Of a DNA stretch of 64,000 nucleotides, positions 42,242 through 52,296 are shown in pieces. The position numbers were made by a program, and so were the translations under genes. The stretch is taken from assembly GCF_001611275.1 (NCBI RefSeq), contig NZ_CP015080.1:1550001-1614000 (forward strand). Reading direction: 5' to 3'. This stretch comes from Desulfuromonas sp. DDH964 (GTDB taxonomy: Bacteria > Desulfobacterota > Desulfuromonadia > Desulfuromonadales > DDH964). Each line of letters begins with the position of its first letter. The stretch's first letter is position 1. The notes under the pieces were generated by a model. That model had not been told where the DNA came from. It was given only the letters and a program-made list of their open reading frames with translations, and made no database searches.

Positions 42242-42814
42242 TCAGGCTTCACCAAAGACATCGGCGCTGAATATGTAGATTTCAGTGTCCTCCGACTTCC
42301 AGGCATCGGTCGGTAGCCCGGCCTTGACACAGGTCTGCTTGAGAAAGGTCTCCCGGTCCCAGCCGTGCTCGGTAGCGACCTGGGGGAGCAGAACACCCCG
42401 GTAAAAGCCTTTTTCGAGGTATATCCCGTGCTTGCCGACCTCGATTTCTCCGACGTCTTCAATTTTCTGCAGCGGCGATAGGACGGAGATCTCGAGACTG
42501 AAATTGCCGAGGTCCTCCTCCCGGATCGGGTAGAAGCGCGGATCCTTGCTCGCCGACGCTGCGGCAATCTCGGCCACTTCCCGAAACAGGGGGAGTTCGG
42601 ACTGGAAATTCCCGATGCAACCCCGGAGTTCGCCGTTCTGCTTGATGGTGACAAAACAGCCACTTCGCTTGTTCAGGACTTTCTCTTCCCGGGGTTCGAT
42701 GTAAACCGTTCCATTGCGAACCCAGGACTCGATCGATTTGCGCGCAATGGCCAGCAGGGTCGCCTGTTCCTTGTCGTTAAGCGCAGTTTTCACAAAACCT
42801 CCAGAAAATTCCAT
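42242..42814 (-). CDS. amrA: AMMECR1-domain protein (AmmeMemoRadiSam system protein A family)
   Basis: A 190-residue AMMECR1-fold protein. Family elements are CFVTIKQNGELRGCIGNFQS (about 53-72), PRFYPIREEDLGNFSLEISVL (split as PRFYPIREED and LGNFSLEISVL), and a GVLLPQVATEHGWDRETFL segment (about 140-158). The domain often accompanies Memo and a radical SAM enzyme, but those are not here, and its activity is unknown. The start may be this ATG or the GTG at 42793, which has GGAGG 4 nt upstream. Its last codons GCC TGA fall exactly on the proposed IS110 insertion core, so the gene is intact while its native 3' flank has been moved away. Confidence 0.88.
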   Translation of the reverse strand: MEFSGGFVKTALNDKEQATLLAIARKSIESWVRNGTVYIEPREEKVLNKRSGCFVTIKQNGELRGCIGNFQSELPLFREVAEIAAASASKDPRFYPIREEDLGNFSLEISVLSPLQKIEDVGEIEVGKHGIYLEKGFYRGVLLPQVATEHGWDRETFLKQTCVKAGLPTDAWKSEDTEIYIFSADVFGEA

Positions 42815-42844
42815 CCGTCAGGGATCCCCAGGTAATTGGCAGAC

Positions 42845-42873
42845 AATATAGTAAGAATCGCGGTCATTTTCAA
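42845..42873 (-). promoter_or_regulatory. Sigma-70 promoter for the AMMECR1-family gene
   Basis: On the minus strand, TTGAAA (42868-42873) and TATATT (42845-42850) are 17 bp apart, about 30 bp before the gene. Confidence 0.65.
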
Positions 42874-42920
42874 GGGATTTAGACGGTCCGGGGAAGGGCT
42901 GGGTGGGCCGGCCGGGAATA

Positions 42921-42971
42921 CAAAAGGACGCCGCGCCGGCCGAAGGTTCTGCTTCGGTGGCGGCGGCGTCC
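42921..42971 (-). terminator. Rho-independent terminator after the small zinc-ribbon gene
   Basis: GGACGCCGC...GCGGCGTCC (42926-42971) forms a stem of about 20 bp with a few mismatches, closed by CCGAAG/CTTCGG. On the minus strand it is followed by TTTTG. It lies 60 bp after the stop at 43031. Confidence 0.75.
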
Positions 42972-43030
42972 ATGGATAACGAGCTTGCGTGGCCAATCCC
43001 GGCTTATGGACCGAGACCCCGGCCGGGGAT

Positions 43031-43201
43031 TCAGCTGTTGGCGGCGCAGGGGAGGGTGGAACCGTGAATCAGAACGTTCTTGCTATTCTCGATGGTCCAC
43101 AGCGCGCCACAAAGACCGCATTCCTGGAGGTTTTCTGCGAATCCGTCGGAATGGGTGTCGATCTCGACGTGGTGGCTGTTTTTGCAGATGGGGCATTCCA
43201 T
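43031..43201 (-). CDS. Small zinc-ribbon protein, 56 residues
   Basis: A short gene with an AAGGAGA ribosome-binding site 8 nt before its ATG (43199-43201). It begins MECPICKNSHHVEIDTHSDG and has two cysteine pairs, CPIC (residues 3-6) and CGLC (about 28-31), the knuckles of a rubredoxin-like zinc ribbon, plus one further Cys near the end. There are no membrane or signal segments. The frame is supported by the CxxC spacing, the ribosome-binding site and the terminator at 42921-42971. I do not recognise a named family, and its role (RNA/DNA binding or protein contact) is unknown. Confidence 0.78.
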   Translation of the reverse strand: MECPICKNSHHVEIDTHSDGFAENLQECGLCGALWTIENSKNVLIHGSTLPCAANS

Positions 43202-43533
43202 GCCTGTTCTCCTTGGTTATGATGTATCTGGTTTTTATTCCCAAATTCTGTGTGAGGATAACTCCGTTCGCCCCGAAAATGCAAGGATAAAATCGAAAAA
43301 AATATTTAAATACAATAAGTTAGAGCACTTCTTGTTTTGTAGTGTATACCGTTTGTTGATTGTCAGACCTGTCGCCAGAGTGGGGCGCGAGGTACAGCCC
43401 GACAAGTGGTTGTAAATTTTACTAAAAATTTCAAATAAACCGGTTTTTGGCAAACTTCCATGGATTGGCCGACGAACCATTCGCCATTGGAGGACCAAAT
43501 CGAGGTTCGTCGTCAAATCGACTTGGGTCGGCA
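43202..43533. other. AT-rich intergenic region between typA and the zinc-ribbon gene
   Basis: About 330 bp with no supported gene. It is markedly AT-rich at 43285-43330 and 43410-43445, where the promoter of the leftward zinc-ribbon gene is expected. An inverted repeat CGACGAACC (43470-43478) and GGTTCGTCG (43504-43512) lies downstream of typA and encloses a second stem, ATTGG/CCAAT. Confidence 0.55.
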
Positions 43534-43560
43534 TAAAAAAAGGCCCCGTTGCCGGGGCCT
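43534..43560 (-). terminator. Rho-independent terminator of typA
   Basis: On the minus strand, AGGCCCCG-GCAA-CGGGGCCT is followed by seven Ts. It begins about 30 bp after the typA stop. Confidence 0.92.
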
Positions 43561-43590
43561 GAAGGTAGTGACGAATCCATTTTGGAGGTC

Positions 43591-45402
<1,812 letters not shown>

Positions 45403-45531
45403 GATCCTGTGAACTCCTTGGCGGTGGCGCCGGTAACTGGCGGTTTCTGCAAAACCCATCAAATATAGAGAAGCGCGCCGGAAAAAGCCAGAAATAAATT
45501 TTCGCGCCGGGCGGACGTTCCAGCTACCGTC

Positions 45532-45560
45532 TTGCCAAAGGGGATAGAGGTCATTAAGAT
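45532..45560 (+). promoter_or_regulatory. Sigma-70-like promoter for the M48 protease gene
   Basis: TTGCCA (45532-45537) and TAAGAT (45555-45560) are separated by 17 bp, about 60 bp before the ATG at 45622. Confidence 0.55.
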
Positions 45561-45621
45561 GATGCTAGCTGACCGCCGTCCCGCGCCGCTCTCATCTGTC
45601 CGCCTGTCGAGGAGGTTGCCC

Positions 45622-46920
45622 ATGTCCAGAATATTTCTGTCCGGTCTTGCCGTTCTGCTGCTGCTGGCCGGCGGCTGCGCCGTCAACCCGGTGACCGGGC
45701 GTTCCGAACTCGCCCTGATGCAGGTCTCCGACCAGGAAGAGATCGCCCTGGGCGAGAAGGCTTTTCCCCAGGCCACCCAGACCATGGGGGGGGAGGTCAA
45801 CGACCCGCAGCTGCAGGCCTATGTCAACCGGGTCGGCCTTTCCGTGGCGCGGGTCAGCCAGCGCCCCGGGCTACCCTACAGCTTTACCGTGGTCAATGAC
45901 TCCTCGCCCAACGCCTTCGCTCTCCCCGGCGGCAAGATTGCCATCACCCGGGGGCTCTTGGTCAATATGGATAACGAGGCCCAGCTCGCCGCAATTCTTG
46001 GCCACGAGGTCGGGCATGTCAACGCCCGTGACTCGGTACAGGGGATGCAACGGGGGATGCTGCTCAATCTCGGTCTCGGCCTGTTGTCGGGTGCCACCGA
46101 CCAGAGCGGTTACGGGCCGCTGGCGCAGCAGGCCGGATCTCTGGCCGCCGGGCTGCTCGACAAGTCCTACAGCCGCGACCAGGAACGCGCCGCCGACACC
46201 CTCGGCATCGATTACATGGTCAAGGCGGGCTACAACCCGGTCGGTGCGGTTCAGGTTCAGGACTTCTTCTATCGCAAGCTCGAGGGGGGGGGCGAGCCGC
46301 AATGGCTCTCCGGGCTCTTCCGCACCCATCCCTTCTCCAAGGAACGGCTCATCGCCAACCAGCAGTATATTGCCACCACCTATCCGACCCCGGGGCGTAA
46401 CGCCCGAATCGCCAGCGAGTCCTTCCAGCAGGCGATTGCCGGTCTTAAAAAGAGCCAGGAGGGCTACGCCCTCTATGATCAGGCTCGGGAGCAGCAGGCG
46501 CAGGGGCAGACCGGCAAGGCGATCGCGACTTATCTTCAGGCTGCCGCCAAGGCTCCGGACGAGGCCTTGATCCTGACCGGTCTGGGGATGGCCTACCTCG
46601 ACGCAGACGATCTCAACTCGGCGCGCATGAATCTCGCCAGGGCGGTGCGACTCGACGGCAACTATTACTATTCCCGTCTCGGCCTCGGTTACACCTATCT
46701 GCAGCTCAAGCAGGTATCCCAGGCGTTGCCGGAGCTGGAGCAGAGTCTGAAACTGATGCCATCCCTGCAGGGCGCCTATCTCCTCGCCGAGGGGTATGAC
46801 CAGAGCGGCCAGGCGCAAAAGGCTCTCGCCCTCTACCAGGAGGTGGCCAAGGCCGACCCCCAGGGAAAACTCGGTCAGGCCGTCGCCACCCGGGTGACCG
46901 CCCTGCAGGGGAAACCGTGA
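45622..46920 (+). CDS. M48-family zinc metalloprotease lipoprotein with TPR repeats (BepA-like)
   Basis: A 432-residue envelope protease. The ATG at 45622 follows GAGGAGG and opens a lipoprotein signal ending LLLAGGC (Cys about 16). The peptidase M48 domain has GHEVGHVNARDS (HExxH His/Glu about 128-132) and the third ligand in QERAADTLGIDYM. The C-terminal third has TPR units (EALILTGLGMAYLDADDLNSA, YYSRLGLGYTYLQLKQVSQA). This layout matches BepA/YfgC, which degrades or matures outer-membrane proteins such as LptD, and Loi-type proteases. It overlaps the next gene by 4 nt. Confidence 0.92.
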   Translation: MSRIFLSGLAVLLLLAGGCAVNPVTGRSELALMQVSDQEEIALGEKAFPQATQTMGGEVNDPQLQAYVNRVGLSVARVSQRPGLPYSFTVVNDSSPNAFALPGGKIAITRGLLVNMDNEAQLAAILGHEVGHVNARDSVQGMQRGMLLNLGLGLLSGATDQSGYGPLAQQAGSLAAGLLDKSYSRDQERAADTLGIDYMVKAGYNPVGAVQVQDFFYRKLEGGGEPQWLSGLFRTHPFSKERLIANQQYIATTYPTPGRNARIASESFQQAIAGLKKSQEGYALYDQAREQQAQGQTGKAIATYLQAAAKAPDEALILTGLGMAYLDADDLNSARMNLARAVRLDGNYYYSRLGLGYTYLQLKQVSQALPELEQSLKLMPSLQGAYLLAEGYDQSGQAQKALALYQEVAKADPQGKLGQAVATRVTALQGKP

Positions 46921-47447
46921 ACTGGGAGCAGCTGCTTAGTCCGGACGAGGTGCTGGTATGGGAAGGACGGCCGGCACCGCGGTGTTACACCTTTCGCAAC
47001 TGGCGCCACGCCCTCTTCGGCGTGTTGCTCCTTTTTCTCAGCCTCTACTGGCTGACGATCGCGGTCCAGCTCGCCGCCGTTTACCATTGGCCCTGGCTGC
47101 CGCTCCTCCCCATCCCGTTTCTGCTCACCGGCCTCGCGCTCTCCCTGGGGCAACTGCTGCTGGCCCGCCTCGAATGGGAGCAGGTTTTTTATGCAGTAAC
47201 CGACCGTCGCATCCTGGTGCGACGCGGGCTGCGCGGCCGGCGCCTCGAAGAGCTCCCGCTGGCGGAGCTCGGCTGGCTCCAGCTGCGCCCCCAGGGGAAG
47301 GAGCTCGGCACCCTGCGAATCCGCGACCGGGCGGATGAAAAACGCCTCACGCTCTGCTGCGTCGAGTATCCCCGTACGGTCGCCGACCTGCTCGAAGCGG
47401 CGCTGGTCCGCACTGCCGGCGAGTGCCTGCTGCGCAGCGGCGGCTGA
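46917..47447 (+). CDS. PH-domain-like inner-membrane protein
   Basis: A 176-residue protein starting with GTG at 46917, which overlaps the M48 stop. It opens with LLSPDEVLVWEGRPAPRCY, typical of bacterial PH-like (bPH2, YdbS-like) proteins, then two membrane helices (about 32-52 and 58-82), and a cytoplasmic PH-like region with FYAVTDRRILVRRGL (about 92-106) and SLAEL-type strands. Translational coupling to the protease suggests a shared envelope task. Function is unknown. Confidence 0.75.
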   Translation: MNWEQLLSPDEVLVWEGRPAPRCYTFRNWRHALFGVLLLFLSLYWLTIAVQLAAVYHWPWLPLLPIPFLLTGLALSLGQLLLARLEWEQVFYAVTDRRILVRRGLRGRRLEELPLAELGWLQLRPQGKELGTLRIRDRADEKRLTLCCVEYPRTVADLLEAALVRTAGECLLRSGG

Positions 47448-47529
47448 CCGGCTTTTAATTGACTTTACCCCTGCCGATTGGGTACCATTCCGGCACTTCC
47501 ATCGTGCCGGAGAATTGCCCTTGCCCACC

Positions 47530-48861
47530 ATGCAAAAACGCTTTTATCTCGAAACCTTCGGTTGCCAGATGAACGTCGTGGACTCGGAGCGGATCGTTGA
47601 TCTGCTCCGGGACGCCGGCTATTCCCAGGTGGACGATCCCCCCGCGGCCGACCTCATCCTGCTCAACACCTGTTCGATTCGCGACAAGGCCGAACGCAAG
47701 GTCTACGGCCACCTCGGTCGCTTCAAGCCCCTCAAGCAGCAGAACCCGACCCTGATCCTCGGCGTCGGCGGCTGCGTCGCCCAGCAGGAAGGGGAACGGC
47801 TCCTTGAGAAGCTCCCCTTTCTCGACATCGTCTTCGGGACGCACAACGTGCACAAACTGCCGGAGATGGTGCAACGGGTGGAAGCGCAGCGGGTGCGCTA
47901 CCAGGAGACCGAATTCCTCGACCGCGAAACCCGGCTGCAGCTCTTTCCGCAGCGGCGCGGCGGCGCGGCGATCTGCCGCTTTGTGACGGTGATGCAGGGG
48001 TGTGACAACTTCTGTTCCTACTGCATCGTCCCCCACGTCCGCGGGCGCGAGGTCAGCCGCCCCAGCGGCGAGATTCTCGCCGAGATCCGCGATCTCGCCG
48101 CCGGCGGCGTCCGCGAGGTGACCCTGATCGGGCAGAACGTCAACTCCTACGGCAATCGGGAAGCGGGCGAACTCTCCTTTAGCGAGCTTCTCGAAGCGGT
48201 GCATGGCATCGACGGTGTCGAGCGAATCCGCTTTACCACCTCTCATCCAAAAGACCTCTCCGATGAGCTGATTGCCGCCTTTGGCACCCTCCCCAAGCTC
48301 TGCAAGCATTTTCACCTGCCGGTACAGAGCGGCTCCGATCCGATCCTGCAGGCGATGAACCGGGGCTACGATCGCGGCGACTACCTCGACAAGGTCGCCC
48401 GGCTCAAGGCAAGCTGCCCGGAGATCCGCCTCACCTCCGATATCATCGTCGGTTTCCCCGGGGAGAGTGACGCCGACTTTGCCGCGACCCTCGACCTGGT
48501 GGAACAGGTGCGCTTTGCCGACCTCTATGCCTTTCTCTACTCGTCCCGCCCCGGAACCGCCGCCGCCGGGCTGAGCGACGATCTCCCGGCCGCGCGGCGG
48601 CAGGAACGCTTCGAGCGCCTGCTTGCCCTGCAGGCCGGTATCAGCAAGGCGACCTGGCAGCAGGACGTCGGCCGCATCCTGCCGGTCCTGGTGGAGGGAG
48701 AGAGTCGTCAGGGGGACGGCCAGCTCTTTGGCCGCACCAGCTGGAACCGCATCGTCAACTTCCCGGGGCCGGCCGAGCTAATCGGGCGCACCCTAGAGGT
48801 GCGGGTGACCCGCTCCTATAAAAACTCCCAGCTCGGCGAGCTGGCCGTAGCCCCGGCGTGA
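47530..48861 (+). CDS. miaB: tRNA-2-methylthio-N6-dimethylallyladenosine synthase MiaB
   Basis: A radical-SAM methylthiotransferase that modifies A37 of tRNAs reading UNN codons. From the ATG at 47530 it is 443 residues. A TTG at 47521 is in frame and has GGAG 8 nt upstream, so translation may start there. It has the N-terminal UPF0004 domain with LETFGCQMNVVDSE (about 6-19) and cysteines for the auxiliary cluster, then the radical-SAM motif CDNFCSYC (about 158-165) followed by IVPHVRGRE, and a C-terminal TRAM domain with FGRTSWNRIVNF. The tRNA-Leu(UAA) in this window is a likely substrate by family knowledge. Confidence 0.95.
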   Translation: MQKRFYLETFGCQMNVVDSERIVDLLRDAGYSQVDDPPAADLILLNTCSIRDKAERKVYGHLGRFKPLKQQNPTLILGVGGCVAQQEGERLLEKLPFLDIVFGTHNVHKLPEMVQRVEAQRVRYQETEFLDRETRLQLFPQRRGGAAICRFVTVMQGCDNFCSYCIVPHVRGREVSRPSGEILAEIRDLAAGGVREVTLIGQNVNSYGNREAGELSFSELLEAVHGIDGVERIRFTTSHPKDLSDELIAAFGTLPKLCKHFHLPVQSGSDPILQAMNRGYDRGDYLDKVARLKASCPEIRLTSDIIVGFPGESDADFAATLDLVEQVRFADLYAFLYSSRPGTAAAGLSDDLPAARRQERFERLLALQAGISKATWQQDVGRILPVLVEGESRQGDGQLFGRTSWNRIVNFPGPAELIGRTLEVRVTRSYKNSQLGELAVAPA

Positions 48862-48874
48862 CGCCGAAAGCCTG

Positions 48875-48895
48875 ATTCCTGTATCCTGTGCTCTG
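48875..48895. repeat. Degenerate heptanucleotide repeat in the miaB spacer
   Basis: ATTCCTG-TATCCTG-TGCTCTG, three 7-nt units with 5 of 7 or better agreement, lies between miaB and the next gene. Confidence 0.65.
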
Positions 48896-48919
48896 AACCT
48901 CCAGCCCGACGGATTTTCC

Positions 48920-50812
48920 ATGGCCAAGGGCCGCATCCTCGCCATCGATCACGAAGAGTTTTTTCGCACCCTCTACCGCGACCTGCTCAAGGGAGAGGGG
49001 TACTACGTCCGTCTCGCCGCCAGCGGCCGGGAGGCCCTCGACTGCCTGCGCAGCGAGGAATTCGACCTGGTGATCACCGACATGCACATGGAGGGGATGG
49101 ACGGGCTGGTGATCACCGAGGCGATCCGTCGCTTCAACCCCGACCAGGAGATCATGGTGGTAACCGGCCAGCAGGAAGTGACGCTGGCAGTGGAGGCGAT
49201 GAAGCGCGGCGTCTCCGAATACCTCCTCAAACCGATCCACCCCGAGGCTTTCCTCCTCGTCGTCAACAAGGTCCTCTTCCGCCAGAGCCAGGGGCTGGAG
49301 CACCGCAAACTCCTCGCCGAAAACCTCGAATTCCACGCCACCCTGACCTACTATCGGCGCTGCCTCGCCTTTCTCAAGATCCATGACCTCGATCGCCTCG
49401 GCGATGTGATCCTCGATACCCTGATGGAGCTGTTGCGGGCCGAAGGCGCCGCTCTCTGGCTGCGTGCCTACGGTGGCCAGCACTATCGTCTGCGCTGCCG
49501 GCGCGGCCTCGCCCGGGTGGCGGCCGAGGAAGAGACGCTGCAGCCCGATGCCGGGCAACGCCGACTCTTCGCCCTCGGCAACGCCAGCCTCGCCGATGAG
49601 GATCGTTCGCTCTGGGTCCCCCTCACCAGCGGCGTCGAACCGATCGGCCTGATCCGCGTCGAAGCGCCGGCCAGCCGTGACCAGTTCAATCGCCGTGACC
49701 TCAAGGTCGCTGACATGGTCGCCGAGTTTGCCGGCAGCGCTCTCTACAATGTGCTGCAGTACCGGCGCCTGGAGCAGGACAGCCTGCGGGTGCCGCGCGG
49801 CGAAGCCTACACCATGGCCTTTTTCCGCGATCACATCGCCAAGGAGCTGCACAAGGGGCGCCGTTACGGGCGGCGCCTGGCGCTGGTAAAACTGGTCGTT
49901 GCCAACTACCCCGAACTGCAGGAGCGCTTCCTCGACAAGGATCTGGGCGCGGCGCTGGAGGGGATGATCGCCACGGTCAATACCGCGCTGCGGGATGCCG
50001 ATATCATGGCGCTGGCGGAGCCGGACGAGTATCTGATTATGCTCCCCGAGACCGACTACTGGGGTTCGCTGGTGACCCAGAAGCGGATTCGCAAGGCGCT
50101 GCGCGGCAAGCTGAACCTCAGCGACATGAAAAAGAGCCACCCGATCGAGGTTCTGATGCGCTCGGCCGCCTTTCCGGCTGACGGGGCGAGTTTCGAGGAG
50201 CTGCAGCATGTCGTCACCCGCCGCCTGGAACGGTTGCGGGGGAGCCTGTTCCAGCGTTCGCGCTGGCGGGAACAGCCGCTCTGGACGATTGTCGACCAGC
50301 TCCTCGGTCAGCCGGCCGACTACCGGGTCGGCAGGGAGGAGGGCGGACTGCAGGTCGGCAAGGCGCTGGCCGGGTTTGAGGACGGCCAGAGCAGCTGTTA
50401 TTTCCGGATGCCGGAAGCGCGTCTTGAGGAGATCATGCTTGCCTTCTGCCAGGAGACGATCGAATCGAGCCGGACCCGCGGGGTCATCTACCGCAGTTGC
50501 AGCGACTTCGAGGTGATCCGGCGCAGTTTGCAGCATGCCGATCAACTCGAAAAGACGGCAACCAGTGTCTACCTGCTGGGCGGCCGGCGCCGGGTCGCCT
50601 GGGACAGCCAACGGCTGGTACCGATCTTCATCGAGGACGAGGCCTTCCGCAAGACGGTGGTGCTCCTCTACCTCAACGAGGATTACGCCTATGCCCTCTT
50701 CGCCCGCCGCCAGGGGAATGAGCTGATCGGTTTCCACAGCGCCGATTTCTATTTCGTCGAAAACATGCTGGCCAAACTTCAGGAGCAATACCAGCTCCAG
50801 GCGCAGATCTGA
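48920..50812 (+). CDS. REC-GAF-degenerate GGDEF regulator
   Basis: A 630-residue cytoplasmic signalling protein. The receiver domain has LVITDMHMEGMDGL (phospho-acceptor Asp about 54) and the conserved Lys in YLLKPIHPE (about 105). A GAF-like domain spans about 150-290 (LLRAEGAALWLRAYGG). Residues about 300-440 align with a GGDEF fold (YTMAFFRDHIAKEL, RDADIMALAEPDEYLIMLPE). The signature GG[DE]EF is replaced by EPDEY, so cyclase activity is not expected. The last 190 residues are of no type known to me. It overlaps the next DUF4388 gene by one base, so the two likely act in one pathway. Confidence 0.8.
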   Translation: MAKGRILAIDHEEFFRTLYRDLLKGEGYYVRLAASGREALDCLRSEEFDLVITDMHMEGMDGLVITEAIRRFNPDQEIMVVTGQQEVTLAVEAMKRGVSEYLLKPIHPEAFLLVVNKVLFRQSQGLEHRKLLAENLEFHATLTYYRRCLAFLKIHDLDRLGDVILDTLMELLRAEGAALWLRAYGGQHYRLRCRRGLARVAAEEETLQPDAGQRRLFALGNASLADEDRSLWVPLTSGVEPIGLIRVEAPASRDQFNRRDLKVADMVAEFAGSALYNVLQYRRLEQDSLRVPRGEAYTMAFFRDHIAKELHKGRRYGRRLALVKLVVANYPELQERFLDKDLGAALEGMIATVNTALRDADIMALAEPDEYLIMLPETDYWGSLVTQKRIRKALRGKLNLSDMKKSHPIEVLMRSAAFPADGASFEELQHVVTRRLERLRGSLFQRSRWREQPLWTIVDQLLGQPADYRVGREEGGLQVGKALAGFEDGQSSCYFRMPEARLEEIMLAFCQETIESSRTRGVIYRSCSDFEVIRRSLQHADQLEKTATSVYLLGGRRRVAWDSQRLVPIFIEDEAFRKTVVLLYLNEDYAYALFARRQGNELIGFHSADFYFVENMLAKLQEQYQLQAQI

Positions 50813-52296
50813 TGCCGATGCCGATCGTGACCAAAACCGTTATTCTCGCCAGCGCGCGTGACGACCTGCAGGGGTTGGTCGAGTCCCTTCGCCAGCAGGG
50901 GTGCCAGGTGCATGCCTGCAACGACGGCGCCCGCGCCCTCGAACTCGCGCTGCGGCTCTTCCCGCAGCTGCTGGTCGTCGACAGCGATATTCCACTGCTG
51001 CCGGCGGCGCGGCTGGCCCAGATCCTGCGGGCCAACCCGCGCACGGAAGGGCTCTCCTTCTTCTTCGTCGGCCATGAGGGGGAGGAGATCGAGGGATTCC
51101 AGCGCCACCGCGACCAGTTTCTGCTGCGCCCCTTCAACCGCGAACAGCTGCTGCTGACCATCGCCACCTTCTTTGGCCGCCGCGAACGGACCGAACAGGT
51201 CAGCCGCCAGGAGAAGGAGGTTGCCGGCAGCCTCGACCAGATCTCCCTGGTCGACCTGCTGCAGGTGTTCGGGCTCAACCGCAAGGATGGAATCCTGCAC
51301 CTCGCCCGCGGCGAGGAACGGGCCGCAGTCTTTATCCTGGAGGGGTGCGTGATCAATGCCCGGGTTGGCCGGGTCGGCGGGGAGAAAGCTTTCTTCCGGC
51401 TGTTGCGCTGGGAGAACGGCACCTTCTGGTTCGTCCCCGGACCGCCGGAGGTCGAGGCTCTCATCGCCACCCCCCTCGACCACCTGCTGATGGAGGGGAT
51501 GCGCCAGAACGACGAGGAGAATGCCCAGCGCGATGCCCTGCCGCAGCCGGAGGCGATGCTCGGACTCAAGGTTCCCCGGGAGCGCCTGCCACATGGCCTG
51601 CGGCCGACGACCCAGGAAGTGCTGATGCTCCTCGAGTACTACCCGCGGGTGGAAGAGCTGCTCGATCATTGTCCGCGCCCCGACTTCGAGGTGCTGCAGG
51701 TTCTGAAGGTGCTGCTCGAAAAGGGGCTGGTCGAAGAGCTGCAGGCGGCGGCGGGGGAAGCACCGCTGCCGTTGCTGACCGCCGAGGAAGTGCTGGCGGC
51801 CAAGGATTTTTTCAATGACACCGAGCTGTTGCTCGAATCGGCATCGAGCAAACTGGTCTTGCTCGCGACCGCGCCGGAGCAGCTCCGGCAGTTTACCCAG
51901 GCGCTGCAGGGCCTCCCCGAGTTCGAACCGGAGAGCGCGTTTCTGCTCGGCGCCGACCGCCTCGGCCTCGGCGATATCGGGCGGCTTAACATCGGCGAGA
52001 GCTTCGCGCTGCGCCTCTTCTGCCTGCCGGCGACGGCAGCTACCGCGCCGCTTTGGACCGCCTTCGGGCGGCGCCTGTTCGGCGTGGCCGCCCTGGGTGA
52101 CCCCGCCGGGATGGCGACGGCGATCGACTTTTTCGAAGCATCGCTGCACCTGCCGGTGGCGCGGGTCGTCTTTGCCCCGCCGTTGGCAGCAGGGACCTAT
52201 CTGCTGCAACGCAACGACCGCCAGGGGGTGCGTCGCCTGCTGGCCTCTTTTGCCACCCGTTTCACCGGGGAACCCGTTCCCGAGGAGGTAGCATGA
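50812..52296 (+). CDS. REC-like plus DUF4388 protein with a C-terminal GTPase-like domain
   Basis: A 494-residue protein. Residues 1-125 form a receiver-like domain (VILASARDDLQGLVESL, LLVVDSDIPLLPA, FLLRPFNREQL). A DUF4388 (PatA-type) domain follows at about 138-240 with GSLDQISLVDLLQVFGLNRK and GILHLARGEERAAVFILEG. A winged-helix-like segment (about 260-310, LLEYYPRVEELLDHC) leads to residues 340-480, which look like a degenerate small GTPase (SSKLVLLATAPEQLRQFTQAL in the P-loop position, without GKT). The last part is inference. It overlaps the PHP gene by 4 nt. Confidence 0.75.
   Translation: MPMPIVTKTVILASARDDLQGLVESLRQQGCQVHACNDGARALELALRLFPQLLVVDSDIPLLPAARLAQILRANPRTEGLSFFFVGHEGEEIEGFQRHRDQFLLRPFNREQLLLTIATFFGRRERTEQVSRQEKEVAGSLDQISLVDLLQVFGLNRKDGILHLARGEERAAVFILEGCVINARVGRVGGEKAFFRLLRWENGTFWFVPGPPEVEALIATPLDHLLMEGMRQNDEENAQRDALPQPEAMLGLKVPRERLPHGLRPTTQEVLMLLEYYPRVEELLDHCPRPDFEVLQVLKVLLEKGLVEELQAAAGEAPLPLLTAEEVLAAKDFFNDTELLLESASSKLVLLATAPEQLRQFTQALQGLPEFEPESAFLLGADRLGLGDIGRLNIGESFALRLFCLPATAATAPLWTAFGRRLFGVAALGDPAGMATAIDFFEASLHLPVARVVFAPPLAAGTYLLQRNDRQGVRRLLASFATRFTGEPVPEEVA

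Larger units (their letters stand above)
40876..42246 (-). mobile_element. IS110-family (IS1111-like) insertion element with candidate bridge RNA
   Basis: One intact IS110-family recombinase with noncoding ends. I propose boundaries from the short sequence ATCAGG found at both edges (40876-40881 and 42241-42246), since these elements make no long duplications and the exchange happens at a short shared core. Joining the flanks restores a continuous sequence across the stop codon of the AMMECR1-family gene. The long noncoding 3' end (about 250 bp) and short 5' end (about 90 bp) fit the IS1111 subgroup. Boundaries are inferred. Confidence 0.72.

Noticed and set aside
48755..50788. A 677-codon minus-strand frame opposite the REC-GAF gene
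   Set aside because: Antisense shadow of a gene with clear receiver-domain motifs. No recognisable protein features are present.
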